From positions 1,845,001-1,909,000 of the forward strand of contig NZ_JACGXA010000001.1 of assembly GCF_014138045.1 (NCBI RefSeq): a stretch of DNA of 64,000 nt. Reading direction: 5' to 3'. The notes under the pieces are model-generated. The model saw nothing but the letters and a program-made list of their open reading frames with translations, made no database searches and had not been told where the DNA came from. Made by a program: the position numbers and the translations under genes. Shown here piece by piece: positions 22,421 to 30,573 of this stretch; within the stretch, counting starts at the first letter, position 1; each line of letters opens with the position of its first letter. The stretch is from Nocardioides ginsengisegetis. GTDB lineage: Bacteria > Actinomycetota > Actinomycetes > Propionibacteriales > Nocardioidaceae.

Positions 22421-23032
22421 ATGTCCGACGCCGACCAGCCGCACGCCCCCCACGGACCCCTCCCCGAGGGCGGCACCGTCCGCCCGATGACCCGCTGGGG
22501 CACCCCGGTCATGCACCGGCCGCAGCAGCTCGTCACGGCGTACGACGCCGAGCTGCGCGCGCTGGTCGCCGACATGGTCGCCACGATGTACGCCGCGGAC
22601 GGGGTCGGCCTCGCCGCCTGCCAGATCGGCGTCGACCAGGCGGTCTTCGTCTTCGACTGCCCGGACGAGTCGGGCGAGCGCACGGTCGGCGTCGTCTGCA
22701 ACCCGGTGCTGACCCTGCCCGAGGGCAAGGACCGGCACCTCGACGACGGCGACGAGGGCTGCCTGTCCTTCCCGGGCGCCTTCGTTGAGTGCGCGCGCCC
22801 CGACTTCGCCACCGTCACCGGCACCGGCCTCGACGGCGAGCCGGTGACGTTCTCGGGCGACGGCCTGCTGGCCCGCTGCCTGCAGCACGAGACCGACCAC
22901 ACGCTCGGCACCGTCTTCGGGGACCGCGTGTCGACCAAGAACCGCAAGCGGCTGCAGAAGGCCCACGACAAGGCCGCCGAGGACTACCCCGCCGACTGGC
23001 CCGTCGGGGTCATGGACGACGTCGAGGCCTGA
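22421..23032 (+). CDS. def: Peptide deformylase
   Basis: A 203-residue metalloenzyme that removes the formyl group from the initiator methionine of new proteins. All three family motifs are present: GVGLAA (motif 1, about residues 61-66), EGCLSFPG with the metal-binding cysteine (motif 2), and QHETDH with the two metal-binding histidines and catalytic glutamate (motif 3). The C-terminal tail of about 40 residues is charged, as in several actinobacterial deformylases. The start is the ATG seven bases after a TAGGAT box. Confidence 0.94.
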   Translation: MSDADQPHAPHGPLPEGGTVRPMTRWGTPVMHRPQQLVTAYDAELRALVADMVATMYAADGVGLAACQIGVDQAVFVFDCPDESGERTVGVVCNPVLTLPEGKDRHLDDGDEGCLSFPGAFVECARPDFATVTGTGLDGEPVTFSGDGLLARCLQHETDHTLGTVFGDRVSTKNRKRLQKAHDKAAEDYPADWPVGVMDDVEA

Positions 23033-23048
23033 GCCCTTTCATGGGTGG

Positions 23049-23795
23049 GTGAGCACCCCGACGCTCGTCGCGCACCGCGAGGACGCCCCCCGCACCGTTG
23101 GCGCGGAGCTCGCCGACGTCCTGCTCGTCACGGTCCTGGCGGCGACCCTCACGGGCGTGCTGGTCGCCGGGCCGGCCCTGCGCCTGGGCATGTTCCTGCT
23201 GCGGGTCACCTCGCCCGGGTCGGTGGTCGGCATGCAGAGCGACGACGACTTCACGATCGGCCGGTTCACCCTCGGCGGCACCTACAACCTGTTCCTGATC
23301 GGCGTGGCGACCGGCTACCTGTCCTGCATGGTCTGGCTGCTCGTCGAGCCGTGGCTCATCGGCGCGCGCTGGTTCCACCTCGTGACCGTCACGGTGACGG
23401 GGGCCCTGTTCGTCGGGCCGATGCTGATCCACGACGACGGCATCGACTTCCACGTCCTCACCCCGCAGGCCCTGGCGGTGGCGGTGTTCCTGGCGATCCC
23501 GGCGCTCGTCGCGCTGGCGGGGCCGGTGACCCTCGCCTGGGTGGACCGGCACCGGCCCAGGGGTCACTGGCGCTGGGTCCTGCCGCTGCTGTGCTTCGTG
23601 CCGTTTCCGCCGGCGCTGGGCATCGCGGCCTTCGTGGCGGTGGTGCTCGTCGCAGTCGTCTGCCTGCGCCTGACCGTGCAGCCCCGGCTGCTCGAGTCGC
23701 GGGTCGGCGCCACGTCGGTCCGGGCGCTCTTCATGCTGTTCCCGGTCAGCGGGGCGATCGCGCTGGCCGGCGACCTGGCGGCGCTCGCCGGCTGA
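23049..23795 (+). CDS. Hypothetical multi-pass membrane protein
   Basis: A 248-residue protein I cannot assign to a family. It has about six hydrophobic segments, at roughly 23-50, 77-98, 108-128, 142-165, 175-203 and 222-245. An acidic extracytoplasmic-looking loop (MQSDDDFTIGRFTLGG) separates the first two. It starts with GTG 16 bases after the deformylase stop, so cotranscription is likely. Similar unnamed membrane proteins are common in Nocardioidaceae; no transport or enzymatic motif is visible. Confidence 0.75.
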   Translation: MSTPTLVAHREDAPRTVGAELADVLLVTVLAATLTGVLVAGPALRLGMFLLRVTSPGSVVGMQSDDDFTIGRFTLGGTYNLFLIGVATGYLSCMVWLLVEPWLIGARWFHLVTVTVTGALFVGPMLIHDDGIDFHVLTPQALAVAVFLAIPALVALAGPVTLAWVDRHRPRGHWRWVLPLLCFVPFPPALGIAAFVAVVLVAVVCLRLTVQPRLLESRVGATSVRALFMLFPVSGAIALAGDLAALAG

Positions 23796-23815
23796 GCCGC
23801 GGGGTCAGGACGGGG

Positions 23816-24298
23816 TCAGGACGGGGGGCGGCCCGTCGCGCGCAGCACGCCGGTCACGCGCGCCACGTCGGCCCACGCCCCGGGCAGGTCCACGACCGCC
23901 ACCGCCGAGGTCGGCAGGCTGACCCACTCCCCCGTGAGCTGCTCGACGAGGTCCTCCAGGCCGGGGTTGTGACCGACGAGCACGACGGTCGCGAGGTCCT
24001 CGGGCAGGCCGGCGAGGACGTCGAGCAGCCCGTCCGCGGACGCGGCGTACACGTCCTCCTCGAGGCGCACCGGCGGCGGGACCGCCAGCTCGGCCGCCGC
24101 GAGCTCCCACGTGCTCCGCGCGCGAACCGCCGGGGAGACCACCGCCAGGTCGATGCGCTCGACCCCGCTCGCCAGCCAGCGCCCCGCCTCGGGCGCCTGC
24201 CGCCGCCCGCGTGCGGCCAGCGGCCGGTGCCGGTCGTCCTCGTCGCCCGACCAGTCCGACTTGGCGTGCCGGAGCAGGACCAGCGTGTGGTCGGTCAT
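23816..24298 (-). CDS. SixA-like histidine phosphatase family protein
   Basis: A 160-residue protein of the histidine phosphatase (phosphoglycerate mutase-like) superfamily. The catalytic motif is LVLLRHAKSDW (residues 6-16), where RHA replaces the usual RHG as in SixA. The second histidine is in VVLVGHNPGLEDL. SixA proteins remove phosphate from phosphohistidine, for example on Hpt domains. I start at the ATG at 24298: CAGAAT lies six bases upstream in a leaderless arrangement, whereas earlier in-frame codons would extend into the divergent promoter. A paralogue is at 55295-55810. Confidence 0.87.
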   Translation of the reverse strand: MTDHTLVLLRHAKSDWSGDEDDRHRPLAARGRRQAPEAGRWLASGVERIDLAVVSPAVRARSTWELAAAELAVPPPVRLEEDVYAASADGLLDVLAGLPEDLATVVLVGHNPGLEDLVEQLTGEWVSLPTSAVAVVDLPGAWADVARVTGVLRATGRPPS

Positions 24299-24330
24299 CC
24301 ACCCATTCTGGGGCCTCGCACCACCTCCGC

Positions 24331-24336
24331 GATACT
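24331..24336 (+). promoter_or_regulatory. -10 box of leaderless GNAT promoter
   Basis: GATACT lies six bases before the GTG of the acetyltransferase. The opposing -10-like CAGAAT of the SixA gene is about 26 bases away, giving a compact divergent promoter. Confidence 0.45.
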
Positions 24337-24342
24337 GGCGCG

Positions 24343-24861
24343 GTGAGCACTCCCCCGGTCCGCATCGTCCAGCTCGACGCCGCCACCATCGGCGCCCTCG
24401 CGGACGGCGACCTCGACCGCGCACGCCGTACGTCGCCCATCGCGCTGACTGCCTGGCTGGCCGGCCCCGACTGCGTGCGCACCTGGCGCTACCGGGCCAC
24501 CCAGGTCGTCGACGCGCCCCAGGACCTCGACTGGATCACCGGCGTGCTCTGGGCCGACGACGCCGGGGTCGCGGTCGGCAAGGCCGGCTTCCACGCGGCC
24601 CCGGACGCCGACGGGATGGTCGAGATCGGCTACGCCGTCGACCCCGACCACCGCCGGCGGGGCTACGCGCGGGCCGCCCTGGAGGCGATGCTGGCGCGGG
24701 CCCGCCGCGAGCCCGAGGTGCAGGTCCTCCGGGCGACCGTCTCGCCCACCAACGAGGCGTCGCTCGCGCTGATCGGTCAGTACCCCTTCGTCGAGGTCGG
24801 CGAGCAGTGGGACGACGAGGACGGGCTCGAGACGATCTACGAGATCAGCGTCGGGCCGTGA
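24343..24861 (+). CDS. GNAT family N-acetyltransferase
   Basis: A 172-residue acetyltransferase. The acetyl-CoA binding motif A is seen in VEIGYAVDPDHRRRGYAR (about residues 92-109), with the R-x2-G-x-A core as RRGYA. The C-terminal beta strand and GQYPFVEVGEQWDDEDG fit the RimJ-like subgroup. The substrate amine is not predictable. The GTG start is supported by the GATACT box six bases upstream. It overlaps the convergent RNA methyltransferase gene by 17 bases. Confidence 0.87.
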   Translation: MSTPPVRIVQLDAATIGALADGDLDRARRTSPIALTAWLAGPDCVRTWRYRATQVVDAPQDLDWITGVLWADDAGVAVGKAGFHAAPDADGMVEIGYAVDPDHRRRGYARAALEAMLARARREPEVQVLRATVSPTNEASLALIGQYPFVEVGEQWDDEDGLETIYEISVGP

Positions 24862-25648
24862 CGTAGCAGGCCACGGCGGTGGCCGCGGCCACGTTGAGGG
24901 AGTCGATCCCCTCGCGCATCGGGATGATGGCGCGGCGGTCGGCCGAGGCCTCCCACCGCGCAGACAGCCCGTGGCCCTCCGAGCCGAGCACCAGCGCGAC
25001 CTTGTCGACGCCGGCGACCGCCTCCTCCACCGGGGTGGCGTCGTCCGCCAGCGTCAGCGCGACGGTGGTGAAGCCGAGCGCGGAGAGCGTCGGCAGGGCG
25101 TCGTACCAGTCGGGCAGCCGCGTCCACGGGGTGCTGAAGACGGCGCCCATGCCGACCTTGATCGACCGGCGGTAGAGCGGGTCGGCGCACCGCGGCGCCA
25201 GCAGCACGGCGTCGAAGCCCAGGGCGGCGCCGGACCTGAAGATGGCACCCACGTTGGTGTGGTCGACGAGGTCCTCCATCACCAGGACGGACCGGGCGCC
25301 CTCGAGCACCTCCTCGAGCGAGGGGAGCGGGCGCCGCTCGAGGGAGGCCAGGGCCCCGCGGTGCACGTGGAAGCCGGTGACCTCCTCGGCGAGCGCCTCG
25401 CTGAGCACGTAGCAGGGCGCGTCGGTCGTGCCGAGCACGTCGGCCAGGCCGTCGAGCCAGCGCGGCGCCATCAGGAACGAGCGCGGGGTGAAGCCGGCCT
25501 CGACCGCCCGGCGTACGACCTTCTCACCCTCGGCGAGGAAGAGCCCGTGCTCGGCCTCGAGGTGCTTGCGCAGCTCGACGTCGCGCAGGTCGCGGTAGTC
25601 CGCGAGGCGGGGGTCGGCCGGGTCGGAGATCTCGTGGAGCGTGGCCAT
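24845..25648 (-). CDS. TrmH/SpoU family RNA 2'-O-methyltransferase
   Basis: A 267-residue protein with an N-terminal RNA-binding substrate domain (about 1-100, HGLFLAEGEKVVRRA) and a C-terminal SPOUT trefoil-knot domain. The three SpoU motifs are visible: DHTNVGAIFRSGAALGFDAV (motif 1, with the N-x3-R pair), LVLGSEGHGLS (motif 2) and IPMREGIDSLNVAAATAVA (motif 3). It should methylate a ribose in rRNA or tRNA with SAM. The ATG at 25648 overlaps the stop of the siroheme synthase gene (TGATG), so translation is coupled although the functions are unrelated. Confidence 0.9.
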   Translation of the reverse strand: MATLHEISDPADPRLADYRDLRDVELRKHLEAEHGLFLAEGEKVVRRAVEAGFTPRSFLMAPRWLDGLADVLGTTDAPCYVLSEALAEEVTGFHVHRGALASLERRPLPSLEEVLEGARSVLVMEDLVDHTNVGAIFRSGAALGFDAVLLAPRCADPLYRRSIKVGMGAVFSTPWTRLPDWYDALPTLSALGFTTVALTLADDATPVEEAVAGVDKVALVLGSEGHGLSARWEASADRRAIIPMREGIDSLNVAAATAVACYVTARR

Positions 25649-26871
25649 CAGCGGAAATGGTCCGGGTGGGCCACCGCGACGACGTCGCCGATGACGATGA
25701 TCGCGGGCGGCCGGACCCGCTGGGCCTCGAGCTCGGTCGCGAGCGTGCCGAGCGTGGCCAGGACCGTGCGCTCGCCGGGCATGGTGCCGTCGCAGATGAC
25801 GCCCACCGGCGTCGAGGCGGGGCGGCCGCCCGTGACGAGGGCCTCGGCGATGGCGGGCGCGTTCTGGACGGCCATCATCAGCACCACGGTGCCGGTGAGC
25901 CCGGCGACCGCGTCCCAGTTGACCAGGGACTCCTCGTGGCCGGGTGGCAGGTGCCCGGAGATGACGGTGAACTCGTGCGCGACGCCGCGATGGGTGACGG
26001 GGATGCCGGCCACGGCAGGGACGGCGACCGGGCTGGTCAGCCCGGGGATGACGGTGACCGGGACGCCGGCCTCGCGGCAGGCGAGGACCTCCTCGTAGCC
26101 GCGACCGAAGACGAAGTTGTCGCCGCCCTTGAAGCGGACCACGACCTTGCCCTCGAGCGCCCGCTCCACGAGGACCCGGTTGATCTCCTCCTGCTGGGCC
26201 GAGCGGCCACGGGGCAGCTTGGCCACGTCGATCAGCTCGACGTCGTGCGGGAGCTCGCTGAGCAGCTCGCGCGGTGCCAGGCGGTCGGCCACCACGACGT
26301 CGGCCTCCATGAGCGCCTTGCGCCCGGCCACCGACATCAGGTCGGGATCGCCGGGTCCGCCCCCGACCAGGATCACGCCGGGCGTCCGGTCGCGCTGGTG
26401 GCGGGCGACGATGGTGCCCTCGCGCAGCCCCTCGAGGATCTCGTCGCGGACGGCGGCGGAGCGCCGCGGCTCGCGGTTGCCGAGCACGGCCACGGTGACG
26501 CCGGCGTGGCGGCCGACGGCGGGCGTCCAGGCCGTGGCCTGCGTCGCGTCGTCGGCGCGCACGCAGAAGATGCGCCGCTCCTCGGCCGCGCGGCTGACCT
26601 CCTCGTTGGCGTCGTGGTCGTCGGTGGCGGCGATGACGTACCACGCGCCGTCGAGGTCGTGCTCCTCGAAGCCGCGCTCTACCCAGGTTACCTCGCCCGC
26701 GCCCACCAGGCCCTCGATGGCGGGGGTGACGACCGGGGAGACCACGGTGACGACCGCACCCACCCCGAGCAGCGCGGGCACGCGGCGCTGCGCCACGTGA
26801 CCGCCGCCCACCACCACGACGGCGCGGCCGGCGAGGATCAGTCCCGAGGGGTAGGGCTTGAAGTCGTCCAC
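25648..26871 (-). CDS. cysG: Siroheme synthase: fused precorrin-2 dehydrogenase and uroporphyrinogen-III C-methyltransferase
   Basis: A 407-residue bifunctional enzyme making siroheme for sulfite or nitrite reductase, or feeding cobalamin synthesis. The N-terminal third has a Rossmann fold ([14 protein letters not shown], about residues 17-30) with [15 protein letters not shown], the NAD-dependent precorrin-2 dehydrogenase/ferrochelatase part. The rest is a SAM-dependent CobA/CysG methyltransferase: [47 protein letters not shown] use the GTG at 26871 because the protein then starts just before the Rossmann strand; an upstream ATG at 26946 would add an unconserved tail. It is divergent from the PEBP gene. 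Confidence 0.88.
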   Translation of the reverse strand: MDDFKPYPSGLILAGRAVVVVGGGHVAQRRVPALLGVGAVVTVVSPVVTPAIEGLVGAGEVTWVERGFEEHDLDGAWYVIAATDDHDANEEVSRAAEERRIFCVRADDATQATAWTPAVGRHAGVTVAVLGNREPRRSAAVRDEILEGLREGTIVARHQRDRTPGVILVGGGPGDPDLMSVAGRKALMEADVVVADRLAPRELLSELPHDVELIDVAKLPRGRSAQQEEINRVLVERALEGKVVVRFKGGDNFVFGRGYEEVLACREAGVPVTVIPGLTSPVAVPAVAGIPVTHRGVAHEFTVISGHLPPGHEESLVNWDAVAGLTGTVVLMMAVQNAPAIAEALVTGGRPASTPVGVICDGTMPGERTVLATLGTLATELEAQRVRPPAIIVIGDVVAVAHPDHFR

Positions 26872-26990
26872 CGGACCATCATCCCGGTCCTCGGCGCCGG
26901 GAGCGTTGGCCGGGCCCACCTGCCGGACTACGTTGGGCCCCGTCATCCCACCTCGGCTACGCACACGGCCCGGACCTCACCAGGAGCGAC

Positions 26991-27518
26991 ATGAGCCTCG
27001 ACCGCCCGGTCTCCCCCAACCCCTACGACCTGCTGCCGCCGGTGCCGCCGTTCACGGTCACCAGCGAGGACGTCACCGACGGGCAGCCGCTGCGCGACGC
27101 CCAGGTCGCGGCGCACGGCAACACCTCGCCCCAGCTCTCCTGGGAGCCGGGGCCGGAGGGCACGCAGAGCTACACCGTCACCTGCTTCGACCCCGACGCC
27201 CCCACGCCCAGCGGCTTCTGGCACTGGGTGCTCGTCGACCTGCCCGGTGACGTCACCTCGCTCGACGGGGGTGCCGGCGCGGAGGGCGCCTCGCTGCCGG
27301 GCTCGGCGTTCATGTGCCGCAACGACGGCGGCGCCGCCGCGTTCATGGGTGCGGCCCCGCCGCAGGGCGACCAGGTGCACCGCTACTTCTTCGTCGTGCA
27401 CGCCGTGAAGGAGCCGACCCTCGGCGTGGACGCGGACGCCTCCCCCGCGGTCGTGTCGTTCAACCTGGCGTTCAAGACCGCCGGCCGCGCCATCCTGCAC
27501 GGCACCTACCAGCACTGA
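26991..27518 (+). CDS. YbhB/YbcL family PEBP-like protein
   Basis: A 175-residue phosphatidylethanolamine-binding-protein fold. The ligand-site motif [15 protein letters not shown] (about 64-78) gives the conserved DPDxP and HW, and the second histidine region is [22 protein letters not shown] near residue 44 is also a family mark. Bacterial members are called Raf-kinase-inhibitor-like, but their role is mostly unknown. AGGAG precedes the ATG. There is no signal peptide, so it is cytoplasmic. Confidence 0.9.
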   Translation: MSLDRPVSPNPYDLLPPVPPFTVTSEDVTDGQPLRDAQVAAHGNTSPQLSWEPGPEGTQSYTVTCFDPDAPTPSGFWHWVLVDLPGDVTSLDGGAGAEGASLPGSAFMCRNDGGAAAFMGAAPPQGDQVHRYFFVVHAVKEPTLGVDADASPAVVSFNLAFKTAGRAILHGTYQH

Positions 27519-27534
27519 GGGCCAGCACCGAGGC

Positions 27535-28152
27535 TCAGACCCGGCGCAGCAGCTCCTCGAACGGCACGGTGTCGCCGAACTCCCCGGACAGGTCGCGCAC
27601 CGACTTGCTCGGCGAGCGGCTGACCAGGTCGGCCAGGTCGGCCGCCGCCCGGTCCACCCGGGCGGCGAGCTGGCCGTCGGCGGTGCTGCCGAAGTCCTCG
27701 CTGGCCGCGAAGACGCCGGTCGGCACCACGACGGCGTGCAGGTAGGAGAACAGCGGCCGCAGCGCGTGATCCAGCACCAGGGAGTGCCGGGCCGAGCCGG
27801 CGGTCGCGGCGACGAGCACCGGCGTGCCCTCGAGGACGCCGGGCTCGAGCACGTCGAAGAACATCTTGAACAAGCCGCTGTACGACGCGGAGAACACCGG
27901 CGTCACGGCGATCAGCGCGTCGGCGCGGCGTACGGCGTCGACGACGTCGGCGAGGTCCCCGCTCGCGAAGCCGGTGAGCGTCGCATCGGCCAGGGCGTGG
28001 GCCAGCGGCCGCAGCTCGACGACCCGGACGTCCACCTCACCCTCGACCGCCTCCTCGAGGGCCGCGGTCGAGGCCGCGGCCAGGCGGTCGGCCAGCAGCC
28101 GGGTCGAGGACGGGACGCCGAGGCCGGCGCTGACGACGACGAGGCGGGTCAT
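27535..28152 (-). CDS. CE1759-type NADPH-dependent FMN reductase
   Basis: A 205-residue flavodoxin-fold reductase. The N-terminal VVVSAGLGVPSSTRLLADRL has the SxPSST-type FMN phosphate loop, and ALIAVTPVFSASYSGLFKMF (about 81-100) is the usual TPxYxxSxSGxLK segment. It overlaps the LLM oxidoreductase upstream by ATGA, and this gene order defines the CE1758/CE1759 pair seen in Corynebacterium and other actinobacteria. It probably supplies reduced flavin to that partner. The start is the ATG at 28152; the frame reads open further upstream only through the partner gene. Confidence 0.88.
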   Translation of the reverse strand: MTRLVVVSAGLGVPSSTRLLADRLAAASTAALEEAVEGEVDVRVVELRPLAHALADATLTGFASGDLADVVDAVRRADALIAVTPVFSASYSGLFKMFFDVLEPGVLEGTPVLVAATAGSARHSLVLDHALRPLFSYLHAVVVPTGVFAASEDFGSTADGQLAARVDRAAADLADLVSRSPSKSVRDLSGEFGDTVPFEELLRRV

Positions 28153-29258
28153 GCTCGGGTCTCGACAGGCTCGACCACCGAAGCGCGGGCCGCGAGGCGG
28201 TTGGCGTGGGTGGGCGCGTCGGGCACGTGGGCGGGGCGGAGCGCGTCGAACTCGCGGCGCAGCACCGGGATGACCTCCTCGCCGAGCAGGTCGAGCTGCT
28301 CGAGGACGGTCTTGAGCGGCAGGCCCGCGTGGTCGACGAGGAACAGCTGGCGCTGGTAGTCGCCGGCGTACTCGCGGAAGCCGAGGGTCTTCTCGATGAC
28401 CTCCTGCGGCGAACCGACGGTCAGCGGGGTCTGCGAGGTGAAGTCCTCCAGCGACGGCCCGTGGCCGTAGACCGGGGCGTTGTCGAAGTAGGGACGGAAC
28501 TCGTTGACGGCGTCCTGGCTGTTCCTGCGCAGGAAGACCTGGCCGCCGAGCCCGACGATGGCCTGGTCGGCCGTGCCGTGCCCGTAGTGCTCGAAGCGCT
28601 GGCGGTAGAGCCGGACCATCTGGGCGGTGTGCGAGGCCGGCCAGAAGATGTGGTTGGAGAAGAACCCGTCGCCGTAGTAGGCCGCCTGCTCGGCGATCTC
28701 GGGGCTCCGGATCGAGCCGTGCCACACGAACGGCGGCAGGTCGTCGAGCGGCCGCGGGGTGGCCGTGAAGCCCTGCAGCGGCGTGCGGAAGCGCCCCTGC
28801 CAGTCGACGACCTCCTCGCGCCAGAGTCGGTGCAGCAGCCCGTAGTTCTCGATCGCGAGGTTGATGCCCTCGCGGATGTCCTTGCCGAACCACGGGTAGA
28901 CCGGGCCGGTGTTGCCCCGGCCGAGCATCAGGTCCATGCGGCCGTCGGTGAGGTGCTGGAGGGTGCCGTAGTCCTCGGCGATGCGCACCGGGTCGGTGGT
29001 CGTGATCAGCGTCGTCGACGTCGACAGCAGGATCCGCTCGGTCTGCGCGGCGATCCAGGCCATGGTCGTGGTCGGCGAGGACGCCACGAAGGGCGGGTTG
29101 TGGTGCTGGCCCACGGCGACGACGTCGAGGCCCACCTCCTCGGCCTTCTTGGCGATCTCGACCTGGGCCTTGATCCGCTCGTGCTCGGTCGGCGTGCGGC
29201 CGGTCGTGGGGTCGGGGGTGACGTCCCCGACGCTGAAGATGCCGAACTGCATGCCCAC
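28149..29258 (-). CDS. CE1758-type LLM class flavin-dependent oxidoreductase
   Basis: A 369-residue luciferase-like monooxygenase. The barrel starts MQFGIFSVGDV and includes VAVGQHHNPPFVASSP, LLSTSTTLITTTDPVRIAEDYGTLQHLTDGR (split across residues about 75-107), and LMLGRGNTGPVYPWFG. It is expected to use reduced FMN from the coupled reductase downstream. GGGAG lies nine bases before the GTG at 29258. The last 11 codons (ASVVEPVETRA) are encoded by a dispersed DNA repeat in reverse orientation, so the native C-terminus probably ended earlier. The substrate is unknown. Confidence 0.9.
   Translation of the reverse strand: MGMQFGIFSVGDVTPDPTTGRTPTEHERIKAQVEIAKKAEEVGLDVVAVGQHHNPPFVASSPTTTMAWIAAQTERILLSTSTTLITTTDPVRIAEDYGTLQHLTDGRMDLMLGRGNTGPVYPWFGKDIREGINLAIENYGLLHRLWREEVVDWQGRFRTPLQGFTATPRPLDDLPPFVWHGSIRSPEIAEQAAYYGDGFFSNHIFWPASHTAQMVRLYRQRFEHYGHGTADQAIVGLGGQVFLRRNSQDAVNEFRPYFDNAPVYGHGPSLEDFTSQTPLTVGSPQEVIEKTLGFREYAGDYQRQLFLVDHAGLPLKTVLEQLDLLGEEVIPVLRREFDALRPAHVPDAPTHANRLAARASVVEPVETRA
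28158..28181 (+). repeat. Dispersed 24-bp repeat, copy C (within coding sequence)
   Basis: It reads GGTCTCGACAGGCTCGACC then ACCGA. It lies inside the 3' end of the LLM oxidoreductase gene and encodes SVVEPVET on the minus strand. Confidence 0.8.
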
Positions 29259-29337
29259 TGCTGATCACTCCCTGCGAAGGTGGTTGAATATCGAACTATG
29301 GGGGAACCCGAACCCGGTCGGACCTATTCCCGCCATC

Positions 29338-29937
29338 ATGGCCCCCGTGACGTCGCGCCGCTGCCCCGCCTGGGTCCCCCTAGCCGTCCTGCTCCTCACG
29401 GTCGGCCAGCTCGCGGTCGCGGAGTGGGTGCCGGGGATCGACCGGTTCGCCGACAAGGCGTTCGGCGCGCGGCTGGTCGCCTACCCGCTGCTGATGCTGC
29501 TCGCGCCGACGCTGTGGTGGCTGCTCGTCGGCCGCCGCGACCGCTTCGCGCCGCCGCCGTACGGTGCCTTCACGCTCGTCGCCCTGCCGTTCCTCGTCGA
29601 CGTGACCGGCAACAGCCTCGACCTCTACGACGCGGTCGTGTGGTGGGACGACCTCAACCACTTCGCCAACTGGCTGCTGCTGTGCGCCGGCATCGGGCTG
29701 CTGGTCTGCCGCAGGGTGCAGCCGGGCTGGGCCGTGGTGCTGCTCGTGACCGGGCTCGGTGCCGCGCTGGCCGTCGGGTGGGAGCTCGGCGAGTGGTTCA
29801 CCTTCATCCGGCACGGGACGGAGCTGGACACCGCCTACGAGGACACGCTCGGCGACGAGGCCCTCGGCACGCTGGGCGCGCTGGTCGCCGGCTTCGCCGT
29901 ACGGCGGGCGCTGAGGGGCTCAGTGCTGCGTGCGTGA
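29338..29937 (+). CDS. Hypothetical multi-pass membrane protein
   Basis: A 199-residue protein with about five hydrophobic segments. A conserved-looking polar stretch YDAVVWWDDLNHFANWLLL (about 98-116) and WELGEWFTFIRHGTELD (about 141-157) with EDTLGD resemble the DUF2238/YjdF type of membrane protein, where Asp and His in such segments are conserved; this assignment is tentative. The ATG at 29338 follows TATTCC by seven bases and has no ribosome binding site. Its 3' end overlaps the convergent sortase gene by 18 bases. Confidence 0.72.
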   Translation: MAPVTSRRCPAWVPLAVLLLTVGQLAVAEWVPGIDRFADKAFGARLVAYPLLMLLAPTLWWLLVGRRDRFAPPPYGAFTLVALPFLVDVTGNSLDLYDAVVWWDDLNHFANWLLLCAGIGLLVCRRVQPGWAVVLLVTGLGAALAVGWELGEWFTFIRHGTELDTAYEDTLGDEALGTLGALVAGFAVRRALRGSVLRA

Positions 29938-30573
29938 CGGGGTCGCCACGACCACCACGTTGCTGAGGTAGCGGGTGCCGTCCCAGTCCTCGCAGGTGAT
30001 GAGGACCAGGCGTCCGACGACGTCCTGGCTGAAGAGCCGCTCGGCCTGCCGGGCGATGGTGCCCTTGCCGTAGACGTGGACCGAGCGCACGACGTAGCGG
30101 ATCCAGCCGTGGTCGGTGCGCACCGAGACGCGGTCACCGCGGCGCATCGTCTCGAGGTCGTCGAGCGCGCCACCGCCGGTGTGGACCGTGTGGCCGGTGA
30201 CCAGGGCGCTGCCGCGGGCCGCGCCCGGACGCGCGCCGTCGGCCCACCAGCCGAGGACCTGCGGGTCGCTGGGCGGGGTGAGCGTCCCCCCGGGCGCCTT
30301 CACCGGGACGACCGGAGCGCGCACGCCGAGTCGCGGGATGACCACGCGTCGCGGGGCCCCGGGCACCCAGCGCGCACGGGTCGCCTCCGCGACCGGAGCG
30401 ACCGACGCGCTCGCCGACGGGGGCTGCCCCGGTCCGGCGGACTTGGCCGGTGGTGCCTGGCCGAACCAGGCGAACCCGGCCCCCGCCACGAGCAGGAGGC
30501 CGAGCACGCCGAGCACGGCCGGGCCCCAGGGGCGCCGGCCGCGCTCGGCGGTGCTGTCGGAGCGAGTCGTCAC
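29920..30573 (-). CDS. Class F sortase
   Basis: A 217-residue membrane-anchored transpeptidase. One N-terminal transmembrane segment (about 17-38) is followed by a Pro/Ala-rich linker and the sortase barrel from residue 75. The catalytic histidine is in VTGHTVHTGG, the cysteine in LVLITCEDWDG and the arginine in GTRYLSN. This compact arrangement is that of actinobacterial class F sortases, which attach proteins to the cell wall or work on pentapeptide-like signals. Its GTG start overlaps the stop of the collagen-like protein upstream (GTGA), so the two are translationally coupled and that protein is the obvious substrate. Confidence 0.9.
   Translation of the reverse strand: MTTRSDSTAERGRRPWGPAVLGVLGLLLVAGAGFAWFGQAPPAKSAGPGQPPSASASVAPVAEATRARWVPGAPRRVVIPRLGVRAPVVPVKAPGGTLTPPSDPQVLGWWADGARPGAARGSALVTGHTVHTGGGALDDLETMRRGDRVSVRTDHGWIRYVVRSVHVYGKGTIARQAERLFSQDVVGRLVLITCEDWDGTRYLSNVVVVATPSRTQH

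Noticed and set aside
23801..23826. GGTCAGGACGG direct repeats after the membrane protein gene
   Set aside because: Two short copies at a convergent gene end, partly coding; no sign of a mobile element or attachment site.
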